The notes under the pieces are model-generated. The model ran no database searches. It had not been told where the DNA came from and worked only from the letters and a program-made list of their open reading frames with translations. A stretch of DNA of 64,000 nt from Alkaliphilus transvaalensis ATCC 700919 (GTDB taxonomy: Bacteria; Bacillota; Clostridia; Peptostreptococcales; Natronincolaceae), in contig NZ_JHYF01000001.1 of NCBI RefSeq assembly GCF_000621485.1, positions 310,001-374,000 on the forward strand. The letters run 5' to 3'. Each line of letters opens with the position of its first letter. The stretch's first letter is position 1. The translations under genes were made by a program, and so were the position numbers. This document shows, in pieces, positions 52,269 through 60,804 of the stretch.

Positions 52269-53534
52269 TTATTTTAAAATATCTTCAATGGGTTTAGACT
52301 TAACATTTGGATAATCAACTACTTCACCTTCCCAAGTTCTAATCTTAATATAGTCTCTACCATGGGAGATAACATATTGTGGTAGGATTGGCGTTTTACC
52401 TTTCCCCTTGGGTGCGTTAATAATATAGGTGGGGATAGCCATACCAGAGGTATAACCCCTAAGGTATTCCATAATTTCAATACCTTCGTCTACAGAGGTC
52501 TTAAAATGAGTTGTACCAAGAACCTTCTTCGCATGGAATATATAATAAGGACGTACACGACATTTTAAAAGCTCTTGATTCATTAAACGCATAACATATT
52601 TGTCATTATTAACTCCATTTAATAATACAGCTTGATTACCTAAAGGAACACCGATATTTGCAAGTTTATCACAAGCTTCCTTAGCTTCCTTCGTTATCTC
52701 TAAAGGATGATTAAAATGAGTATTAATATAAATAGGACTATATTTTTTTAGTATATTTAATAGGTCATCCGTAATACGTTGAGGCATTGTTACTAAAGTT
52801 CTTGTACCTAAACGAATGTAATCAACAGTAGGGATGGCATGAAGCTCACCTAATAGCCAATCTAAAACATGGTCTGATAGGGCGAGGGCATCTCCACCAG
52901 TAATGAGTACATCACGAATTTCCGGATTAGCTCTAATATAATCAATAGATTCCTGTAGGGCTTCCCTTGGGGTGTGTTGATCAAGGGTTCCGATATTTCT
53001 TCTTCTTTGACAGTGTCTACAGTACATAGCGCACTCATTAGTTACATTAATAATGAGTCTGTCGGGGTATCTTCTTGTAATTGAACCAGCAGGATTAGTA
53101 AATTCTTCACCCATAGGATCGATGCTACCCACTTGTTTTTCTATTTCTACTTTAGTAGGTACAGACATAAGTTTTATCGGACAATATTTATTGTCGTCAT
53201 CAATTAACGATACGTAGTAAGGTGAAATAGACCATCTAAACTTCTTCTGAACCTGTTTTACTGCCTTAATTTCTTTTTCATCAAGTTTAATCATTTGACT
53301 CAAAAGATCAACATCAGAAATTCTATTTTTTAATTGCCACTTCCAATCCTTCCATTCTTCTTCAGTAGCATTTAGTAAACTTAAAATTTTCTTTTTCTTC
53401 TCTTCTTGTTTTCTAATACTTTCTTCAGATAACCCTTTAGGAATCGTGTCCTTAATTACTAAGAAGTCCTCAATTCTAGTTTTTAATTCTTCTGCTCTTT
53501 GTAGTGAAATTTCTCGACTGTTTTTTTCTTCCAT
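52269..53534 (-). CDS. eam: Glutamate 2,3-aminomutase (radical SAM, PLP)
   Basis: 421 residues on the - strand, GGAGGAG before the start. An N-terminal helical region precedes the radical SAM motif ECAMYCRHCQRRR (CxxxCxxC, near 170) and a PLP-lysine region PKGKGKTPILPQYV (near 375-388), as in the lysine 2,3-aminomutase family. Two aspartates that hold the lysine substrate in the lysine enzyme (in the segments RPYYIY-CD and VDAPGGGGK) are here Lys (RPYYIFHAKK) and Asn (YIINAPKGKGK). Those are the residues reported for the glutamate enzyme of Clostridioides difficile. It would make beta-glutamate, an osmolyte. Separated from its neighbours by a bidirectional terminator and a long gap. Confidence 0.85.
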   Translation of the reverse strand: MEEKNSREISLQRAEELKTRIEDFLVIKDTIPKGLSEESIRKQEEKKKKILSLLNATEEEWKDWKWQLKNRISDVDLLSQMIKLDEKEIKAVKQVQKKFRWSISPYYVSLIDDDNKYCPIKLMSVPTKVEIEKQVGSIDPMGEEFTNPAGSITRRYPDRLIINVTNECAMYCRHCQRRRNIGTLDQHTPREALQESIDYIRANPEIRDVLITGGDALALSDHVLDWLLGELHAIPTVDYIRLGTRTLVTMPQRITDDLLNILKKYSPIYINTHFNHPLEITKEAKEACDKLANIGVPLGNQAVLLNGVNNDKYVMRLMNQELLKCRVRPYYIFHAKKVLGTTHFKTSVDEGIEIMEYLRGYTSGMAIPTYIINAPKGKGKTPILPQYVISHGRDYIKIRTWEGEVVDYPNVKSKPIEDILK

Positions 53535-54186
53535 TCAATCTCCTCCTTAAAAAAATCTATAAGTTTAGCCAAATTATAAAAATTTGCCAAATAAGCTTAG
53601 AAAGGGTTAAACTATACTTTGTTTAATAAAACAAATTTGATTAGAGCAAGTACCTTAAAAAAGGATGTTAAAAATGATAGTTAATTAATAAAAAATATCA
53701 AATGAGATAAGATATATTCAAACAAATAGATGGTTGTCTATCTATTGATGGCGATTTTAAGTCTAAAAAATACATAATAGTATATTGGGTTTTTTTGAGT
53801 TAAAATATTACGATTTAATTTGAGAGAGAGGAAACTAGCCTATGGCTGACATAAGAGTTAATGGTTATTCCCCTCAGTAGATATTAATTCATTGAAAGGT
53901 ATGAAAACCTAGTTGACTTTTAGAAAAGAATCGTTAGTAATAAATTTTATCATATATATATGTCTATGTCAAATTAGTGATAATATACCAAGAAAAAATT
54001 TTTTATAAGGGACTTTAGGACTAGATTAAATTAAAAGAGAGATAATTTAGTAAAATTTTGAAGTTCTGAATAGAAGGATTTTTTCTGTTATTATCGAAAT
54101 TTATAATATAGTGTTAAAAGCAGTCTGATGTTATCAATAACAGGAGAATTTTAGAGAAAAAAGTGAGAAAGAAAAGGAGCATACTA
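53535..54186. other. Long divergent intergenic region between the aminomutase and GNAT genes
   Basis: About 650 AT-rich bases with no functional gene. It holds a decayed short coding sequence at 53842-53912 and a motif AATAGAAGGATTTTTTCTG, then TCGAAATTTATAATATAGTG (54072-54115), which recurs in other gaps of this window and may include a promoter for the GNAT gene. Confidence 0.5.
53842..53912 (+). pseudogene. Short frameshifted coding remnant of unknown protein
   Basis: GAGAGAGAGG lies ten bases before ATG 53842, which reads MADIRVNGYSPQ and stops. Adding one base at the stop site continues VDINSLKGMKT before another stop. The start looks like a real gene start, but no homologue can be named. 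It may be the remains of a small clostridial protein or a leader peptide. Confidence 0.3.
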
Positions 54187-54708
54187 ATGGCTGAGATCAG
54201 AATCAAATTATTAGAGGAATCTGACACTGAAAAGCTTTATCAGTTTGAAATACAAAATCGTAATTTTTTTGATAGAATGGGTTTTTCTAGAGGAGACCAC
54301 TATTATGATATAGATAATTTTGAGGATATCATTAAGGAGATTGTGGCAGAGCAAGAGGAAGGTTTAGTATATATGTACTTAATAATAAATGAAGGTGATG
54401 AGATTGTAGGTAGAGTCAACCTTGTTTCTGTCGTTAGGGGCAGCTTAAATAAAGCAGAACTTGGTTATCGAATTGGTGAAGCTTATCAAGGAAAGGGCTA
54501 CGGAACAAAGGCAGTAAAATTAATTTTAAAGGAAGCAGTAGACACCCATAAGCTGCATCGGGTAGAGGCAGGGACATCACCAGATAATATCGGATCACAA
54601 ATTGTTTTAATCAAAAACGGATTTCAGTTTACAGGTAGAAATAATAAATATATTTATCAAAATGGAAGATGGGAAGATAGTGTCAATTTTGAAAAGGTAC
54701 TAGATTAA
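54187..54708 (+). CDS. GNAT family N-acetyltransferase
   Basis: 173 residues from ATG 54187 (AAAAGGAG upstream; GTG 54163 is less likely). Acetyl-CoA motif A is ELGYRIGEAYQGKGYGTKAV (near 95-114), with VEAGTSPDNIGSQIVLIKNG following: the RimJ/RimL type. Substrate unknown (protein N-terminus, antibiotic or small amine possible). Monocistronic, 61 bases before yifB. Confidence 0.85.
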   Translation: MAEIRIKLLEESDTEKLYQFEIQNRNFFDRMGFSRGDHYYDIDNFEDIIKEIVAEQEEGLVYMYLIINEGDEIVGRVNLVSVVRGSLNKAELGYRIGEAYQGKGYGTKAVKLILKEAVDTHKLHRVEAGTSPDNIGSQIVLIKNGFQFTGRNNKYIYQNGRWEDSVNFEKVLD

Positions 54709-54769
54709 ATTAGACTCTTTAATGGTGTGAACTTTAGTCGATTTCTATGAAGTTAGGATGTGAAAGGCT

Positions 54770-56296
54770 ATGCTAGCAAAAATAAAAACCTGCTGTTTAA
54801 ATGGACTTCAAACTACAGAAATAGATGTAGAGGTAGATTTATCTAACGGGCTTCCAATTTCAAATATTGTAGGTTTGCCCGATCAAGAGATTAAAGAATC
54901 TAAAGAACGGGTAAGGGCTGCTATTAACAATAGTAATTTGATATTTCCATTAAAAAGAATAACCATTAACTTAGCTCCTGCAGATACTAAAAAAGTAGGG
55001 AGTCATTTTGACTTGCCAATAGCTCTATGTATTTTAGCTGCCTCTGGACAGGTTAAAGAAGAAGGGGTTTCACAGGTGGTTATTTTAGGAGAACTAGCCT
55101 TAGACGGGAGTATTCATAAGGTAAATGGGGTACTTCCTATGCTTTTAGCCATGCTAGAGAAGGGCTACAAAAAGGTGATTCTACCCGCTGGGAATATAGA
55201 GGAAGCAAAATGGGTAAAAGGGATGGATTGTTTAGGGGTATCTTCATTAAAAGAAGTGGTGGATTTTATAAACGGTGAATTGAAAATAGAGTCCCAGGTA
55301 GGCGGAGTTTCAATGGTGCAGGAGGATGATATTTTCAGTGAAGATTTTAAAGATTTAAGAGGACAAGATCATTTAAAACGGGCTATGGAAATTGCCGCTG
55401 CAGGTGGTCACAACCTACTAATGATAGGCCCACCTGGGTCTGGAAAAACCATGGCCGCAAGACGATTACCATCTATTTTACCAAGTCTCACCTTCGAGGA
55501 GGCTATTGAAATCACAAAAATTTATAGCATTGCAGGATTACTGGATAGTAGTAGCGGCTTAGTTAAGAATAGGCCCTTTAGGTCTCCCCATCATACCACC
55601 TCTATAATAGCATTAACAGGAGGAGGAAGAATACCTAAGCCTGGTGAAGTAACCTTAAGTCATTATGGAGTTTTATTTTTAGATGAATTACCAGAATTTA
55701 ACAAAACTGCATTAGAAGTATTAAGGCAGCCAATTGAAGATGGTTATATAAGCCTTTCGAGAATTAGTGGCTCCTATACTTATCCTTCGAAGTTTATGCT
55801 AATTGCTTCAATGAATCCATGTCCCTGTGGCTATTATGGTAGTAATACAGAGAATCAATGTAGTTGTACCCCCCATGAAGTGAGGCGGTATATGAATAAA
55901 ATATCGGGTCCCTTGTTAGATCGAATCGATTTAATTCTAGAGACTTCGGCGGTTACTTATGATGACTTAATAAGTAAAAAGAAAACCGAAGGATCGAAGG
56001 AAATTCGGAAAAGAGTAGAAACAGCACGGCAATTACAGTTAACAAGGTATAAGGGGAAGGAAACTAAATCTAATGCTCAGTTATCACCATCAGAGGTAAA
56101 AAAATATTGCAGTTTGAAAGGATATTCTGAAGAATTGATGAATATTGCTTATGATAAAATGAAACTTAGTGCTCGTGGATATAACAGAATCCTTAAGGTT
56201 GCCCGTACAATAGCAGATTTAGATGGCAGTGTGGATATATTGGAAAGCCACGTGGCAGAAGCATTACAATATAGAAATCTATCATTTGTTAAATAA
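54770..56296 (+). CDS. YifB/ComM family Mg chelatase-like AAA+ ATPase
   Basis: 508 residues. N-terminal ChlI-like domain (NGLPISNIVGLPDQEIKESK), Walker A MIGPPGSGKTMAARRLPSIL (near 221-240), Walker B LFLDELPEF (near 300), SMNPCPCGYYG (zinc-like cysteines, near 346) and a C-terminal Mg_chelatase region. ComM acts as a branch-migration helicase in natural transformation of Gram-negative bacteria; the role here is presumed similar. It belongs with dprA, which lies 4.5 kb downstream beyond an inserted group. Confidence 0.94.
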   Translation: MLAKIKTCCLNGLQTTEIDVEVDLSNGLPISNIVGLPDQEIKESKERVRAAINNSNLIFPLKRITINLAPADTKKVGSHFDLPIALCILAASGQVKEEGVSQVVILGELALDGSIHKVNGVLPMLLAMLEKGYKKVILPAGNIEEAKWVKGMDCLGVSSLKEVVDFINGELKIESQVGGVSMVQEDDIFSEDFKDLRGQDHLKRAMEIAAAGGHNLLMIGPPGSGKTMAARRLPSILPSLTFEEAIEITKIYSIAGLLDSSSGLVKNRPFRSPHHTTSIIALTGGGRIPKPGEVTLSHYGVLFLDELPEFNKTALEVLRQPIEDGYISLSRISGSYTYPSKFMLIASMNPCPCGYYGSNTENQCSCTPHEVRRYMNKISGPLLDRIDLILETSAVTYDDLISKKKTEGSKEIRKRVETARQLQLTRYKGKETKSNAQLSPSEVKKYCSLKGYSEELMNIAYDKMKLSARGYNRILKVARTIADLDGSVDILESHVAEALQYRNLSFVK

Positions 56297-56431
56297 ACTA
56301 GGCATGTATGTAAAGGCAATAAACGTATTCCTAATGTAAAATTTCATAAAAAAATAAATCCTATGTAAAAGATATTTATCTTGATGAAATTATATATAAT
56401 AGTAGTAATAAAACTGGTAGGGAGGGTGTTT

Positions 56432-56635
56432 ATGGAATTTTTTGCATTGACAATCGCATTGTTTTTTGGAATTGGATTTTTAGCTCTTATCATCTGGAGT
56501 ATTGTTTGGGCTTATGGAGACGCTGAAGCAAGAGGTAAGTCGGGGTGTTTAGTAGCCCTTCTAGTTTTTTTTGTTTCATGGCCCGTTGGACTAATTATAT
56601 GGTTAATCTTTAGACCAGACCAAAAGAAATATTGA
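56432..56635 (+). CDS. Small two-helix membrane protein (PLDc_N-like)
   Basis: 67 residues from ATG 56432 (GGGAGGG upstream). Helix 1 about 3-25; a short loop WAYGDAEARGKSG; helix 2 about 37-60 ending LIIWLIFRPDQKK. The layout and the D-EARGK/GLIIWL-FRP motif resemble the phospholipase-D N-terminal-like small membrane proteins. Function unknown. Next gene starts 28 bases later. Confidence 0.6.
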   Translation: MEFFALTIALFFGIGFLALIIWSIVWAYGDAEARGKSGCLVALLVFFVSWPVGLIIWLIFRPDQKKY

Positions 56636-56663
56636 GTAATTGACATATTAAGGAGGGGGTTTA

Positions 56664-57371
56664 ATGAATTTTAAAAAGACTTTAATAATCCTCAGCCTTC
56701 TACTGATGATAATCATAAGTGGCTGTACAATGACTAGTGAAAAAAATGTGTCTAATTTACCCACTGATGCTGATGAATCAAACCTAGTAGAAGAAACTAA
56801 ATGGCTGAAGCATCAATTAAGTGAATTAGAAAGTTCATATAATCTTTTAGTAGATATGAACAGGCAACAAGTTAAAATAATTAATGGTATAATTGAGGAA
56901 GACAACAGGATAGAATCATTGATGCCAATTTATACTCTTGATGTGGATCATTACGAGAAGTATGTAGCTTATTATGTTGATACTGATGGTGTAGATAATG
57001 TAGAAGACAAATTAACTTTATTAGGCCTACAATTATCTAAATATTTTTTTTCTGAACTACCTATTTTGTTTAAGGGAATAGACTTGATTGAAGGTGAAAA
57101 AATAGCTACTTTTGATTTAAGGGAGTTTGATGTTAATATAGGAGAAGAAGATATTAGAAATTATCAAGGGAAATCTTGGAAGGGGAATTTTTTTCAAGGT
57201 TCAGCAGGTGGAGCAATAACTTCTGTTAGATTAATAGATTCTCTCCTGCAGAGATATTATCCAGATGAATGGATCGATGGAATTATTTTTTTGTATAATG
57301 GAGAAACGGAAAACCATTACAGTGATCATGTTAGTGGATTAGTAGGAGAAATCCATTATCGAAAAAGGTGA
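56664..57371 (+). CDS. Lipoprotein, possibly GerMN-like
   Basis: 235 residues. The signal peptide ends in the lipobox IISGC (Cys21). After a polar linker and a helical stretch (50-80), the C-terminal half contains IATFDLREFDVNI, GSAGGAITSVRLIDSLLQR and WIDGIIFLYNGE, resembling the GerMN domain of germination and lipoprotein LpqB families. The match is weak. Surface-exposed on the outer face of the membrane. AAGGAGGGGG precedes the start. Confidence 0.6.
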   Translation: MNFKKTLIILSLLLMIIISGCTMTSEKNVSNLPTDADESNLVEETKWLKHQLSELESSYNLLVDMNRQQVKIINGIIEEDNRIESLMPIYTLDVDHYEKYVAYYVDTDGVDNVEDKLTLLGLQLSKYFFSELPILFKGIDLIEGEKIATFDLREFDVNIGEEDIRNYQGKSWKGNFFQGSAGGAITSVRLIDSLLQRYYPDEWIDGIIFLYNGETENHYSDHVSGLVGEIHYRKR

Positions 57372-57396
57372 TTTTTATTTATTAAGGAGTACTCAT

Positions 57397-57987
57397 ATGA
57401 AAAAGATATTCAAAGTAGTAGGGGTTTTAATGGTGGTAATTATTAGTTGGTGTGTTTTTCAATATATCTCTATTTCGAGCGTAGGAGAAAAGGCAAAGCC
57501 GGGAGAGGCAGATGTTATTATCGTACTAGGGGCTGCGGTATGGCCAACTGGGCCTAGTCCTGCCCTTCAAGCAAGGGTATATCGCAGTAATGAGATCTAT
57601 AAAGAAGGTTTTTCTAATTCCTTTATACTTACTGGTGGACTGGGGAAATACCCACCGACAGAGGCAGAGGCCATGGCAAAGATATTAAGTAACCTGGGGA
57701 TTGAAGAAAATGCCTTGTTTTTAGAAGATCAGGCAACAAATACAAGGGAAAATATTAAATTTAGTAAAAAAATCATGGAGGAACAAGGCTGGGAAACAGC
57801 AATTATTGTAACTGATGTGTTTCACATGAAAAGGGCACTTCTATTAGCGTCAGATTATGGGATTAAGGCTTATGGTGCATCTGTAAAAAATACTCACTTA
57901 TATAGTAATAAACTATATAAATTCCGTTATACAGCGAGAGAAGTGCTGGCAATTAGTAGGTATTATTTTGATGCTTTTATAAAATAA
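57397..57987 (+). CDS. YdcF/SanA family protein (DUF218)
   Basis: 196 residues. One N-terminal membrane helix (about 5-22) then the DUF218 domain: ADVIIVLGAAVWPTGPSPAL (near 39), FILTGGLGKYPPTEAEAMAK (near 73), ATNTRENIKFSKKI (near 112), AIIVTDVFHMKRALLLA (near 130). SanA/ElyC members affect envelope integrity or carrier-lipid use. Same strand and close (25 bases) to the lipoprotein. Confidence 0.88.
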   Translation: MKKIFKVVGVLMVVIISWCVFQYISISSVGEKAKPGEADVIIVLGAAVWPTGPSPALQARVYRSNEIYKEGFSNSFILTGGLGKYPPTEAEAMAKILSNLGIEENALFLEDQATNTRENIKFSKKIMEEQGWETAIIVTDVFHMKRALLLASDYGIKAYGASVKNTHLYSNKLYKFRYTAREVLAISRYYFDAFIK

Positions 57988-58017
57988 TATACATTTTAAA
58001 GATAAAGGGGCGATTAA

Positions 58018-58356
58018 ATGAGTGTATGTAATATAAGGGTGAATATATCGCCAAAAGAAGCATTAGAAATTGTTAAAGAAAATGTAGATGCTTATTTAGT
58101 ACATGAAGAGAGTATCACTTTAGAAGATGGAAGAAGTGTTGAGACGTTAATTTATGATAAGTACTACATTAGAGCAGGAAACAGCGTTGCTCTTGTAGTA
58201 ATCATTGAAAACATAGAAGGAACAACTGGAATCAGATCGGTAGCAACAGGTAGTTCTTCAAGCCTTTTTTCAAATTTTGATTGGGGGGCAGCATCGGATT
58301 TCGCTGAAATGATACCTGCAATTTTGGATGAATATATTATTGAGGTAATAACGTAA
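58018..58356 (+). CDS. DUF6054-like small protein
   Basis: 112 residues, soluble. The segment YDKYYIRAGNSVALVVIIEN and SSLFSNFDWGAASDFAEMIP match my recollection of DUF6054 proteins of Clostridia, small proteins without known function. AAAGGGGCG lies before the start. It is followed by a weak hairpin (AACTTT...AAAGTT then TTTAT at 58354-58383) and by copy B of the dispersed repeat. Confidence 0.5.
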   Translation: MSVCNIRVNISPKEALEIVKENVDAYLVHEESITLEDGRSVETLIYDKYYIRAGNSVALVVIIENIEGTTGIRSVATGSSSSLFSNFDWGAASDFAEMIPAILDEYIIEVIT

Positions 58357-58386
58357 CTTTGTTTATTAATTATAAAGTTTTTATAA

Positions 58387-58586
58387 TGAATAGGGAAATA
58401 CAACATTAATTATTTTAATATAAAAGAACTTTACCTAATGAGTTTCAACATTACGAGTTTTGTCATAAGAAGATGAAGAATTTAATTGTACTAAATTGTG
58501 TCAGTCGATTAGTTTCTTTAACTAAAATTATTCTTTAAATCATCTGAAGAAAAATTTATACAAAAGGAAGACTTTACCTTATAACC
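58387..58586. repeat. Dispersed intergenic repeat, copy B
   Basis: Aligns with 17370-17535 over its length, with highest identity in AAAGAACTTTACCTAATGAG then TTTCAA (58424-58446) and TAAATTGTGTCAGTCGATTA (58492-58511). It carries two short insertions relative to copy A. Non-coding, located just before the lepB gene. Confidence 0.65.
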
Positions 58587-58649
58587 AACAAGTTCTCAAA
58601 AACTAATACAATAAACTAATACAATATCTGGTGATTAAAGGAAGATAAA

Positions 58650-59321
58650 ATGGTATACTGTTTTAAGGTGACGTACATACTAGGGGGCGAGAAATTAAAT
58701 ATGGTAGTAAATAAAAATATAACAGAATTATTAAATAATAAAGTTGTTAAAGAGATTCGAGAATGGACAAGTGCAGTTTTGGTAGCAGTAGTAATGGCAT
58801 TATTGATTAATGTTTTTATTTTTGAATTGTATACTGTAAGACAAACCTCCATGTGGCCAACATTTTATGATGGAGATCAGGTGGTTGCTTGGAAGTTTGG
58901 GCAATTATTTAATGCTACTCCCGATTATGGAGATATTGTCATTGTAGATGGGAATGTTAATCGAACTCGAAGGTTAATAGATGAGTTTAAAGATAGTGCA
59001 TTAATTAGTCGTGTAACTAAAAAAGAGGTTAACGATTATATTTGGATAAAAAGGGTAATAGGTAAACCAGGAGATCTGTTAGAATTTAAAGATAACAGTA
59101 TTTATCGGAATGGCGAAAAACTTGAAGAAACTTATGTTGTAGATGAAATGATTTCTTCCTTTGAGACCATCGTTGTACCAGATAACCATGTTTATGTCAT
59201 GGGGGATAATCGAGAAAATAGCAGAGATAGTCGTTCTGAAGGTCCTATTCCGATAGAAAATGTTAGAGGAAAGGTATTATTGCGCTTTTACCCCTTTAAT
59301 AGGTTTGAAAATTATATATAA
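58650..59321 (+). CDS. lepB: Signal peptidase I
   Basis: 223 residues from ATG 58650 (AAAGGAAG upstream); ATG 58701 is an alternative giving a more typical N-terminus. One membrane helix (about 43-60) is followed by the catalytic serine in QTSMWPTFYDGDQV (near 70) and lysine in YIWIKRVIGKPGD (near 135); VYVMGDNRENSRDSRSEG (near 186) completes the domain. It removes signal peptides of secreted proteins. It is away from rplS-rbgA, the usual neighbours of lepB. Confidence 0.93.
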   Translation: MVYCFKVTYILGGEKLNMVVNKNITELLNNKVVKEIREWTSAVLVAVVMALLINVFIFELYTVRQTSMWPTFYDGDQVVAWKFGQLFNATPDYGDIVIVDGNVNRTRRLIDEFKDSALISRVTKKEVNDYIWIKRVIGKPGDLLEFKDNSIYRNGEKLEETYVVDEMISSFETIVVPDNHVYVMGDNRENSRDSRSEGPIPIENVRGKVLLRFYPFNRFENYI

Positions 59322-59755
59322 GGAAACACCTTTTATATCAATTTATACTTAAGAATTTCAAAAGGAAATTGTAAAAGGATAGTCAATATATACTCAAAAT
59401 TAAAAGGGATTTTGATAAAATACGACATGAATTTTAACTTAATGTTGAATTTTCACTATTTCCACGGCAATATAATTGTTTTCCCATAAGATAATATTAA
59501 GGTTATAATAAACTGAGGGAATTGCATAATATCATTAATCTATATTTATATTAGTTGTAGGTAAAGATTAAAGCTGAATCTTGATTGAACACTAAACAGC
59601 GAAGTTTTCATTTTGTATTAATTTAAAATTAATATTAATATTAATATTAATAATGTAGTCTCTTCAATTAGTAGTATGATTTAATAAATTTATAGTTAAA
59701 GTTAGTAAATTGTCAGATTAAAACTAAGAAATAATATAAGATAGGTGGAATTAAA
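59322..59755. other. Intergenic region after lepB, with an AT microsatellite
   Basis: About 430 AT-rich bases without a gene. AATATT-TAAT units of period 6 repeat at 59627-59653 (four copies). GAGGGAATTGCATAATATCA near 59516 is shared in part with gaps at about 38637 and 17625. Confidence 0.6.
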
Positions 59756-60547
59756 ATGCAGAATATCTTTACAGAAGATCAATACTATACGCCAGAGGAT
59801 ACCAATAGATTTTTATTAGATCGCCTTTCTTTAGGAACCCGATATTATTTTCACTACCGATTTGTTAAAATCATTCTAAGGGCAAAAAAAATAGCCGATG
59901 CAGGTAAGTTTACCAGAGAAGAATGGGTGAAAGCATCCTATGATATATTAAAGGTAATTGAAGGTTGTGGTGGTAAATTTCATGTTACAGGCTTAAAAAA
60001 CTTAGATGATTGTGAGAAACCACTGGTAATTGTAAGTAATCATATGAGTACCCTAGAAACAATGATTTTTCCTTGTTTAATCGCTTCAAAAATGAAGGCG
60101 AGCTTTATTATTAAGGCTAGCTTAGCCACCCATCCCTTTATTGGTTCTATCATGAGGGCTAGAAAGCCAATCGTTGTAAATCGAGTTAATCCAAGGGAAG
60201 ATTTACAAACAGTAATGACTCAAGGGGTTCAAATGCTTGAAGAAGGTAGATCAATTATTATGTTTCCCCAGAGCACAAGAACGACAAGTTTTAATCCTGA
60301 AGAATTTAATTCTCTTGGGGTAAAGCTGGCGAAAAAAGCTAATGTACAAGTACTGCCAGTTGCAATTAAAACAGATTTTTGGGAAAACGGTAAATATCTA
60401 AAGGATTTAGGACCTATTTATAGAGAAGAGCCTATTCACATAGCCTTTGGTGAACCTATGGATATTACAGGAAATGGGAGAGAAGAACATAAAAGAATTA
60501 TTGACTTCATTTCTTCTCATCATAATGAATGGAATCACAAGAAATAA
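59756..60547 (+). CDS. 1-acyl-sn-glycerol-3-phosphate acyltransferase-like protein, divergent motifs
   Basis: 263 residues with no obvious N-terminal membrane helix. Acyltransferase motif I is NHMSTLET (near 94), so HX4D reads HX4E; motif III is MFPQSTRTTSFNPEEFNSLG (near 170), instead of FPEGTRS. The fold family is clear (SFIIKASLATHPFIGSIMRA, VLPVAIKTDFW). It belongs to a branch of PlsC-like acyltransferases that may transfer acyl groups to lysophosphatidic acid or to another acceptor. A terminator follows. Confidence 0.8.
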   Translation: MQNIFTEDQYYTPEDTNRFLLDRLSLGTRYYFHYRFVKIILRAKKIADAGKFTREEWVKASYDILKVIEGCGGKFHVTGLKNLDDCEKPLVIVSNHMSTLETMIFPCLIASKMKASFIIKASLATHPFIGSIMRARKPIVVNRVNPREDLQTVMTQGVQMLEEGRSIIMFPQSTRTTSFNPEEFNSLGVKLAKKANVQVLPVAIKTDFWENGKYLKDLGPIYREEPIHIAFGEPMDITGNGREEHKRIIDFISSHHNEWNHKK

Positions 60548-60563
60548 ATACTCAGTTGACACT

Positions 60564-60600
60564 AAAAAGTATCTAGAAAAAATTATCTAGATATTTTTTT
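60564..60600 (+). terminator. Terminator after the acyltransferase gene
   Basis: AAAAAGTATCTAGA (60564-60577) pairs with TCTAGATATTTTT (60585-60597) apart from one G-U; the 3' arm ends in TTTTTTT. The 200 bases after it up to dprA are AT-rich without features. Confidence 0.85.
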
Positions 60601-60804
60601 CGTAATCTTATAGTAATATAACTGTTACCAAATTTTAACCATAAAAAATGTTTATTATTTTTCTTACATAGTATATAATGTGTTATGTCTGAATGTTTAT
60701 AAATATTTTTTTCTAAATGAATTTAATATATAATATAAATAACCATTATATAGAAACACGAAGGTTAAGTAGAATAAAATATTTATTTGCAGGGGGGCAG
60801 GCTT

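Noticed and set aside
59627-59653. AATATT-TAAT microsatellite as a functional element
   Set aside because: A simple six-base repeat of AT-rich DNA; nothing suggests a function.
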